From assembly GCA_015075515.1 (NCBI GenBank), contig JABTUE010000003.1, positions 496,001-560,000 of the forward strand: a stretch of DNA of 64,000 nt, written 5' to 3'. Positions 29,264-35,149 of this stretch are shown here, in pieces. The DNA comes from Planctomycetota bacterium (GTDB lineage: Bacteria > Planctomycetota > UBA8742 > UBA2392). Position 1 is the first letter of the stretch. The number at the start of each line of letters is the position of its first letter. The notes under the pieces are model-generated. The model searched no databases. It had not been told where the DNA came from and worked only from the letters and a program-made list of their open reading frames with translations. The translations under genes and the position numbers were made by a program.

Positions 29264-30112
29264 CTACTGGTAAAGGTCCGGGTACAGTTGCTGAAGCTGC
29301 TGCTTCAGCGCGGCGTGCATCTCGAACAGAAACACCTCGGCGTACTGCGGGTCCACGGGCTTGCTGTAGTTCATGCGCGTGGCCAAAGCGGCCGCCGCGG
29401 CCATGGCGGCCTGCTGGCGCGCGTGGCTGTTGATGGTGCTCAGGCGCGATCCGAACTCTTCCAGCCGCACGTAATCCTCGGGCGTCAATCGGCTCATCTC
29501 GGCGTGGTTCAGCGGAAAGTAGTGGTGCGGAAGCTGAAAATACAGCGGCACATAGGGCCGGTTGGCCGCGTGCAGGGGTATGCTCTGGCTGACCACCAGC
29601 GTGCCGGCCACAAGGTCGCTCAGTGACCGGCCCTTGCGGTCCACCAGCGGCAGCAGCGCCAGCACCGAAAACGGCGCCACGGCCATCAGAATGGCGGCAT
29701 CAAAAATGCCCACCGCCAGCAGCGCCGGCAGCGGCCCGAGCACGGCCAGCCGCATGAACGCGCGGGTGATACCCTCACGCGGGCCGATCTCCTGGCCGTC
29801 CAGCCGGATCACGCGCAGGCGCGTCAGCGCCTTGCCCGGCGTCTGGCCCGAAAACACGCCCTCAAACACAAAGAAGTAACCCACGTTCAGAAACATGATC
29901 AGCAGCAGCAGCACCGTCATGGCCAGCAGCGGGTCGGCGCCGGTAAACAGGCTGGTGATCGCCAGCATCACCGCCAGCATCACGGCGACAAACGCGCCCA
30001 GGGCAATGAACAGCAGGTCCAGAATCAGCGCCCAGGCGCGGCTGACGGGGCTGGCCACTTCAAAGGCCGCCTCGACATCTTCGGGCAGGGGCACACGGTG
30101 CAGGTGCAGCAT
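29264..30112 (-). CDS. RDD-family membrane protein
   Basis: I place the start at ATG 30112 (282 aa); an ATG at 30184 adds 24 residues and would overlap the divergent gene's first possible start. The RDD domain (about 15-190) contains SPVSRAWALILDLLF with the Arg and the Asp in TM1, two or three further TM helices (VMLAVMLAITSLF, TVLLLLIMFLNVGYFF), the GKALTRLRVIRLDG loop and a final DLVAGTLVV segment with Asp. A cytoplasmic helical tail of about 95 residues follows. RDD proteins often adjoin SpoIIM-family genes, as here; transport function is suspected, not proven. Confidence 0.88.
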   Translation of the reverse strand: MLHLHRVPLPEDVEAAFEVASPVSRAWALILDLLFIALGAFVAVMLAVMLAITSLFTGADPLLAMTVLLLLIMFLNVGYFFVFEGVFSGQTPGKALTRLRVIRLDGQEIGPREGITRAFMRLAVLGPLPALLAVGIFDAAILMAVAPFSVLALLPLVDRKGRSLSDLVAGTLVVSQSIPLHAANRPYVPLYFQLPHHYFPLNHAEMSRLTPEDYVRLEEFGSRLSTINSHARQQAAMAAAAALATRMNYSKPVDPQYAEVFLFEMHAALKQQLQQLYPDLYQ

Positions 30113-30227
30113 CGTGCCGGCGCGGTCGGCCTGGGGCACGGGCCGTGTGGCGTCGGTAAACTGGGCCGAGTACGATACGTCCATGGCGGGTCTGCCCCAT
30201 CACACGGCAAGCTGGGCTTCGCGGGCC

Positions 30228-31196
30228 ATGGAGCGCTGGCGCTTTCTGGCCCTGGAAGGCGTGCGCTGGTCGCGCACGCTGGCGCGGCCCAGGTCGCTGC
30301 AACAGGTGGAACAGTTTACCAGCGCCTACCGCCAGGCCGCCACAGAACTGGCGCGCGTGCGTGCGTTTTCACCGGACAAGCGGCTGGCCGAGTTCATCGA
30401 ACAGGCCGTGGCCACGGCGCACTTTGCAGTGTACCGGCGCAACCGCACCAGCGCCGCGGCGATTCTGGCCGGCGCGGTGTTCGGCTTTCCGGCCGTGGTG
30501 CGGCGGCACTGGCGCTATCACCTGCTGGCGCTGGTGCTGCTGCTGGTGCCGGCAGTGATTGCGTATCTGGCCGTGGTGTATTACCCCGACACGTACTACC
30601 TGTTCGTGGACAAGGGCCTGGCCGCCGGACGCGACCCGTCGGCCAGCGCCGAATTTCTGGCCGACGGACTGGGGCCCCAGGACACGTCCGCGAGCACGGA
30701 CATTTTCTTTTCCCAGTTTTTGTTCACGCACAACACGCGCGTGGCGTTCATCTGTTTTGCCTGGGGGATTCTGCTGGGTCTGCCCACCATCTACATCCTT
30801 GTCAAAACCGGGCTGATGCTGGGCGGCTTCACGGGCCTGTTCGTCAGCAAGGGTCTGGGCATTCCGTACTTTGCCTGGATTCTTCCGCACGGCGTGCCGG
30901 AAATCGGCGCGATTGTTCTGTGCGCCGGCGCGGGCATGCTGATGGGGCACCGCGTGCTGAACCCCGGCGACAAGAGCCGCGCCGATGCCCTGCGCCAGGC
31001 CGCGGCCGACGCCAGCGTCACCGCGCTGGGCTGTGTGCCCCTGCTGCTGGTGGCCGGGCTGATTGAGGGCATCTTCCGCCAGAGCCACGCCGATACCGGC
31101 CTGCGTTACGCGCTGTTCCTGTTCATGCTGGCCACTATCAGCCTGTGGCTGCTGCTGGCCCGCGCCAAGGCCCGGCGCGACTGGGTGACGGAATAG
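30228..31196 (+). CDS. SpoIIM-family membrane protein (DUF95)
   Basis: The start is ATG 30228 (322 aa) or ATG 30183, which shares the CCATGG with the divergent RDD start. An N-terminal cytoplasmic helical region (residues 1-95, with LVQQVEQFTSAYRQAATELA-like pattern) precedes 6 TM helices: LLALVLLLVPAVIAYLAVVYY, VAFICFAWGILLGLPTIYIL, LMLGGFTGLFVSKG, LPHGVPEIGAIVLCAGAGMLMG, and two more. The 'HGVPEI' segment and the layout are those of the SpoIIM/DUF95 family. In spore formers it helps engulfment; here no sporulation is implied. Pairing with an RDD protein is common, and such pairs are usually of unknown membrane function. Confidence 0.85.
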   Translation: MERWRFLALEGVRWSRTLARPRSLQQVEQFTSAYRQAATELARVRAFSPDKRLAEFIEQAVATAHFAVYRRNRTSAAAILAGAVFGFPAVVRRHWRYHLLALVLLLVPAVIAYLAVVYYPDTYYLFVDKGLAAGRDPSASAEFLADGLGPQDTSASTDIFFSQFLFTHNTRVAFICFAWGILLGLPTIYILVKTGLMLGGFTGLFVSKGLGIPYFAWILPHGVPEIGAIVLCAGAGMLMGHRVLNPGDKSRADALRQAAADASVTALGCVPLLLVAGLIEGIFRQSHADTGLRYALFLFMLATISLWLLLARAKARRDWVTE

Positions 31197-31285
31197 CCCC
31201 CCACGCCCGAAAAATGTCGCACCCGCCCGTATACTTTCTGTATCGGGCGCGGAAGGTCCGTGCCGGTCACAACCAGAGCACTGTC

Positions 31286-31810
31286 ATGGCTCGCTATCAC
31301 CGTGTCAGGCCCAAACCCCAACACCATTCGGTCCCGACGCCGGCGGCTCCGGCGCAACCCAAAGGCGGCAACAAGCCCAGCCTGGCCGAGGCCAAAGAAA
31401 TGCACGCGCGCCTTCAGGCCGCGGCCGAAAGCCTGTACGCCGAACGCAGCGGCACCGAACTGGACGCCAGCATCGAACGCTGCAAGAAGCTGCTGGCGAT
31501 CCACGACCGCGAACTGGCGATTGTGGGCGACAGCGACTTCACCAAGCCTCACCGCTGGACGGTCAGCCCCAGCATCGCCTACCGCGTGGACCGCATGCTG
31601 CACGACCTGCTGGAGCGCCGGGAACGCCTCAAGGCCGAATGTCTGGCGATGGTGAAGCACGCGCTGGCCGAAATGTCGGCCGCCGAGGCCTCACTTTGTC
31701 CGCCAAAGTCGCCACAAGCGGCCAGCCAGGCGGGTTCTGAGCCCACCCCCCAGCCGCCCCAGGCGGCAAAGGAGCCGGCCGACGCCGCCGAAACTGTCGC
31801 CACGGCATGA
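31286..31810 (+). CDS. Hypothetical protein, charged with Pro/Ala-rich tail
   Basis: Protein of 174 aa from ATG 31286. An upstream in-frame ATG at 31145 lies inside the SpoIIM gene and is not used. The first 35 residues are basic and Pro-rich (MARYHRVRPKPQHHS), the middle is a helix-rich stretch with Lys/Glu (SLAEAKEMHARLQAAAESLYAE, KKLLAIHDRELAIV, MLHDLLERRERLKAE). The last 50 residues are Pro/Gln/Ala-rich, probably disordered. I recognise no family or signal peptide. It is in an operon-like position 90 bases after SpoIIM, and converges on the TPR-like gene. Confidence 0.6.
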   Translation: MARYHRVRPKPQHHSVPTPAAPAQPKGGNKPSLAEAKEMHARLQAAAESLYAERSGTELDASIERCKKLLAIHDRELAIVGDSDFTKPHRWTVSPSIAYRVDRMLHDLLERRERLKAECLAMVKHALAEMSAAEASLCPPKSPQAASQAGSEPTPQPPQAAKEPADAAETVATA

Positions 31811-31843
31811 CGCGGGCGGACAGTGGCGCGCATTCCAAAAGGC

Positions 31844-32530
31844 TCAGGCCGCGTTCAGGGTCGTTTCGCCGGCCGCGTACAGGTACAGCACGCCCCACAG
31901 GTCACCGGGCTGCAGTACCTCGGCCATGCGCTTGGCGTACTTTTCAGCACCCTTGCGGTCACCTTCGCGTTTGGCCCGCAGATGCCGCGCGAAATGCACC
32001 GGCATGGCCTCGCTGACGTTCTTGGGCATGGCCAAAAGCTGTGTCAGGCCGGGCTTGGCAAAGTACATGCTCAGGGGGCTCTTGAGTTCCTTGACCGGGG
32101 CCAGACGCTTGAGCCAGGCCTCGGCGTCGCTGACCTTGTACAGGTGCTCATAGCACGTGGCCGGCAGCAGCCACAGCGTGGTGGACGGGCATTTCTGGCG
32201 GATCAGTTCCTCGATCGCGGCCTTGCATTTTTCGGCCTCGGGCTTGGCGCCGTAGATGGTGCGAATGGCGTGGGCGACGGCGCGAAGCTCGGTGACTTCG
32301 TTGCGCTGGTCCTGGGTGCCGTATTCGCGGTTGGCCCAGTCGGCGGCGTCAAGGTCAACCATGGCCTGGGCGGCATCGCCGGCCATGAGAAACACGCGGG
32401 CGTGCACCACATAGGCGGGGCCGAAGTCGCGGTAGCTTTCAATCAAGGGATCCAGCAGGTCAATCGCAGCCTGCAGGTCGCCCTGGTTGGCCAGGTAGCC
32501 GGCCTTGTGGCAGACTTCCAGAGGTTCCAA
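31844..32530 (-). CDS. TPR-like hypothetical protein
   Basis: Protein of 228 aa with start TTG 32530, chosen because AAGGA precedes it by 7 bases; upstream frames merge into nth. It is helical with TPR-type pairs (LANQGDLQAAIDLLDPLIES, VHARVFLMAGDAAQAMVDLDA, CYEHLYKVSDAEAWLKRLAPV). The C-terminus is charged, ending in LQPGDLWGVLYLYAAGE. No enzymatic motif. It follows nth on the same strand at about 70 bases and may be co-transcribed with it; a link to base repair is only suggested by position. Confidence 0.65.
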   Translation of the reverse strand: MEPLEVCHKAGYLANQGDLQAAIDLLDPLIESYRDFGPAYVVHARVFLMAGDAAQAMVDLDAADWANREYGTQDQRNEVTELRAVAHAIRTIYGAKPEAEKCKAAIEELIRQKCPSTTLWLLPATCYEHLYKVSDAEAWLKRLAPVKELKSPLSMYFAKPGLTQLLAMPKNVSEAMPVHFARHLRAKREGDRKGAEKYAKRMAEVLQPGDLWGVLYLYAAGETTLNAA

Positions 32531-32598
32531 GCGTCCATCCTTGCGGGGGGAGTTCCCGTGGCCGAAGTATAACCAGCCCGGCCACGGGTGAAAGTGTT

Positions 32599-33435
32599 TC
32601 AGGCCTTGTCCCGCGACGGGCAGAGTTTGCGCAACACGCAGTTGCCGCAGGCCGGCGCCCGGGCGGTGCAGACCGTGCGGCCGAACGTCAGCAGGTTGTG
32701 GTGCAGGGCGTAGGCCCGGCCAGCGGGGATCATCGGCTTGAGCAACGCAAACGTCCGATCGCGGTTGGCGCCGGTGTCCACGATGCCAAGGCGATTGACA
32801 ATGCGGTGCACATGCGTGTCCACGGGGCACAGATCGGCGCCCAGGGCCTCGATCAGCGTGACGCTGATGGTCTTGACGCCGATGCCCTTGAGCGCCGTAA
32901 GCGCCGCCAGGGCGGCCTCAAGCCCGAGCTTTTCAATCGCGGTCTCCAGCCGGTAATGGCCGGTCAGCCCGTACAGCCAGTGCAGCGCGGCCAGGATCGA
33001 GCCGGCCTTGGATTGCGGCAGCCCGGCGGCGCGGATCAGCCCGGCCAGTTCGTCCGGGCCCAGGCCGGCCACGCGGGCCCAGTCCGGGGCCTCCACGGCG
33101 CGGGCGGCGTCACTCAGGCGCAGGCGGACCTTGTCAAGGTTGCCGTCGGCGTCGCGGGGCAGGGCGGCACTCTTGCCTGTCGGCGGCGCGGGCAGGGCCG
33201 AAACCAGGTTCTGGTAGGCACGCAGGGCGTTGGGGTCGGTGGTGTTCTGGCTCAGGATTGTCAGCACCAGAACCTCAAGCGCGTCCTTGGGCCCGTCCCA
33301 GACCGGCGTGCCCAGGTTGGCCTCCAGCAGCGCGATCACACGCAGCAGACGCTTGCGCGGGTCGGCCACGGCCGCTCGTGCCGCGACCTTGCGCGGTGTG
33401 CCGGTACGTTTGAGCTTTGTCAGCCGGGCGGGCAT
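32599..33435 (-). CDS. nth: Endonuclease III (DNA glycosylase/AP lyase)
   Basis: Protein of 278 aa. The HhH-GPD core has the nucleophilic Lys188 in LKGIGVKTI and the catalytic Asp206 in VDTHVHRI. The 4Fe-4S cluster loop C256-x6-C263-x2-C266-x5-C272 is complete. It removes oxidised pyrimidines and cleaves the AP site. Compared with E. coli (211 aa) it has an N-terminal basic tail of about 25 residues and a Pro/Arg-rich insertion near 80-110, between the first helices. A short AT-rich inverted repeat is upstream. Confidence 0.93.
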   Translation of the reverse strand: MPARLTKLKRTGTPRKVAARAAVADPRKRLLRVIALLEANLGTPVWDGPKDALEVLVLTILSQNTTDPNALRAYQNLVSALPAPPTGKSAALPRDADGNLDKVRLRLSDAARAVEAPDWARVAGLGPDELAGLIRAAGLPQSKAGSILAALHWLYGLTGHYRLETAIEKLGLEAALAALTALKGIGVKTISVTLIEALGADLCPVDTHVHRIVNRLGIVDTGANRDRTFALLKPMIPAGRAYALHHNLLTFGRTVCTARAPACGNCVLRKLCPSRDKA

Positions 33436-33461
33436 GGGTTCGATGCAAGATATTGGACTAA

Positions 33462-33478
33462 AGATTCAAGATGAATCT
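33462..33478. repeat. 6-bp inverted repeat (AGATTC...GAATCT) upstream of nth
   Basis: AGATTC (33462-33467) and GAATCT (33473-33478) flank a 5-nt loop in a short AT-richer gap between lpxA and nth. It could be an operator for nth or a weak 3' structure of lpxA. Too short to decide. Confidence 0.25.
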
Positions 33479-33514
33479 GCGGTCGCGGAACAATCTGGAA
33501 TCCTGGAGCGCCGT

Positions 33515-34303
33515 CTATTTGTTTTCGCGCTCGCGCACCACGCCGCGTTCGCTTTCGCGGAAGAACTTCACCCAGTGCCGCGCCTGGGGACAATCGGCAA
33601 ACCCGGTTTCCAGTTGCTTCAGCGCCTGTTCGTAGGGCACGGCGCTGCGGAACAGCACCTTGTAGGCCTCACGGATGCGCTTGATCGCGGTCTTGTCCAG
33701 GCCGCTGCGTTCAAGACCCACCAGGTTGAGCCCGAACACGGCACAGCCCCAGCCGCCGACGCGACAGTAGGGCGGGATGTCCAGACTGGTGACGCTGCCG
33801 CCGGCGACCATGGCCATGGTCCCTACGCGGCAGAACTGGTGAATCGCGACCAGCCCGCCGAACACGGCGCGGTCTTCTACAATTACATGGCCGGCCAGTT
33901 GCAGGGCGTTGCCGGCGATCACGCGGTTGCCCACCTGGCAGTCATGGCCGACGTGGCAATAGGCCATAAGGAAGTTGTCGTTGCCGATGGTGGTGGTCTG
34001 GTGTTTGGTCTTGGTGGTGCCGCGCGAGACCTGGACAAAGTCGCCCAGAAAGTTGCCGTTGCCGATCACCAGCCGCGTGGGTTCGCCCTTGTAACCCAGG
34101 TCCTGCGGCGGCGCGCCCAGCGAGCAATGATGCCCGATACGGTTGCCGCTGCCGATCACGACCGGGCCCTCGATCACGGTGTGGCTGCCGATGCGGTTGT
34201 CGGGGCCGATTTCGACGCCGGCGCCGACGATGCTGTAGGGGCCGATGGCCGTGCCGGCGCCGACCTTGGCTGCGGGATCAACGATTGCCGTGGGGTGAAT
34301 CAT
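33515..34303 (-). CDS. lpxA: Acyl-ACP--UDP-N-acetylglucosamine O-acyltransferase
   Basis: Protein of 262 aa, the exact family length. The left-handed beta-helix of hexapeptide repeats spans residues 1-190 (IHPTAIVDPAAKVGAGTAIG...). The catalytic His is H120 in AYCHVGHDCQVGN, and the ruler-region Q/H segment IHQFCRVG is present. A C-terminal helical tail follows. It transfers a hydroxyacyl chain from ACP to UDP-GlcNAc, the first step of lipid A. Most lpxA genes sit with lpxD/fabZ; here neither is beside it, and lpxH is 13 kb away. Confidence 0.95.
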   Translation of the reverse strand: MIHPTAIVDPAAKVGAGTAIGPYSIVGAGVEIGPDNRIGSHTVIEGPVVIGSGNRIGHHCSLGAPPQDLGYKGEPTRLVIGNGNFLGDFVQVSRGTTKTKHQTTTIGNDNFLMAYCHVGHDCQVGNRVIAGNALQLAGHVIVEDRAVFGGLVAIHQFCRVGTMAMVAGGSVTSLDIPPYCRVGGWGCAVFGLNLVGLERSGLDKTAIKRIREAYKVLFRSAVPYEQALKQLETGFADCPQARHWVKFFRESERGVVRERENK

Positions 34304-34373
34304 GGCCTTGCGTTTACGTTACCACCGGCGGCCTGACTTGGCGCCGTTGCAGAGTTTGTGGAAGGTTCGGGCC

Positions 34374-34403
34374 AAAGAAAAGGCCGCGGGCGAACCCGCG
34401 GCC
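34374..34403 (-). terminator. Intrinsic terminator after the coiled-coil gene
   Basis: On the minus strand a perfect 9-bp GC stem (GGCCGCGGG/CCCGCGGCC, 34382-34403) with a TTCG tetraloop is followed by TTTTCTTT (34374-34381 read in reverse). It is 21 bases after the coiled-coil gene stop and should end the actin-like/coiled-coil transcript. Confidence 0.9.
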
Positions 34404-34423
34404 CCGGTATCCCGGCAAGCCGG

Positions 34424-35068
34424 TCACCCGCCCCGGCGCTGCATGATGGAGAGAATCGCCGTAAGCTGGGTCTGCTGCATCTCCAGGGCTTCCTTGATCG
34501 TGGTCAGGTCGCCGGCCAGGGCCGAGCTTCCGCCGCCGCCCCCGCCGCCTCCGCCGGCCACCAGCGATTCGCCGACTTCGCGCCCCAGATTCAGCACGTC
34601 GCCGTACCAGCGCGATTCCGGCAGACTGGTCACCATCTTTTCGGCCAGTTCGCGGCCGGCCTTGCTGACGGCAGACAGGTGCTTGAGCGCCTGGTCCATC
34701 TGTTCGGCGGCGGTGTCGCCAAAGTCAATCTTGATGCCCTTTTCGCGGGTCTTGACCAGTTCGTCCTTGAGGTTGCGGATTTCGTCGCGCACCCGCCCCA
34801 GAATGTCCTGCAGCGGCCCCAGATCCACCTTGACCTGCACGTTGGTCGGGCCCGCCGGCGCCGAGGGCGAGTACGAAGACGAAACCGGGGCACTGGCCGG
34901 GCGCGAAGGCGCGCTGGGAGCCTCGGCCACGGCGGTGGACGATTCGTGGCTGCCGCTGTCGTCGGAGCCGCCCAGGGGCTTGGTCAGGGCCGACTGGTCC
35001 TCGTGCGTCTTGGGTTCGGCAGCCTTGACGCGTTTGGAAAGGTTGGCGAGTTTGGCAAGATCGGCCAT
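34424..35068 (-). CDS. Coiled-coil protein with poly-Gly hinge, downstream partner of the actin-like gene
   Basis: Protein of 214 aa. Residues 20-75 are Ser/Pro/Ala-rich and likely disordered. Helices at about 85-112 (LQDILGRVRDEIRNLKDELV) and 120-150 look like coiled coil. A run of nine Gly (172-180) separates a final helix (LTTIKEALEMQQTQLTAILSI). No signal peptide or TM segment. I recognise no family. It follows the actin-like gene on the same strand, with a hairpin in the 81-base gap and an intrinsic terminator after it. A role as filament binder or adaptor is inference from position and shape only. Confidence 0.7.
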   Translation of the reverse strand: MADLAKLANLSKRVKAAEPKTHEDQSALTKPLGGSDDSGSHESSTAVAEAPSAPSRPASAPVSSSYSPSAPAGPTNVQVKVDLGPLQDILGRVRDEIRNLKDELVKTREKGIKIDFGDTAAEQMDQALKHLSAVSKAGRELAEKMVTSLPESRWYGDVLNLGREVGESLVAGGGGGGGGGSSALAGDLTTIKEALEMQQTQLTAILSIMQRRGG

Positions 35069-35094
35069 GTCTGCCTCGTGTTGGTCCGCAAAAC

Positions 35095-35122
35095 AACGCG
35101 CCCGGCATGGACCGGGCGCGTT
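35095..35122. terminator. Strong hairpin between the actin-like and coiled-coil genes
   Basis: A perfect 11-bp stem (AACGCGCCCGG at 35095-35105, complement 35112-35122) has a 6-nt loop. T-rich bases follow it on both strands (minus strand GTTTTG). It stands 27 bases after the actin-like stop. Since only 26 bases remain before the next gene, it probably attenuates read-through or protects the 3' end rather than ending the operon. Confidence 0.7.
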
Positions 35123-35149
35123 TTGAGGGCTTCAGTCCAGCCCCGGATT

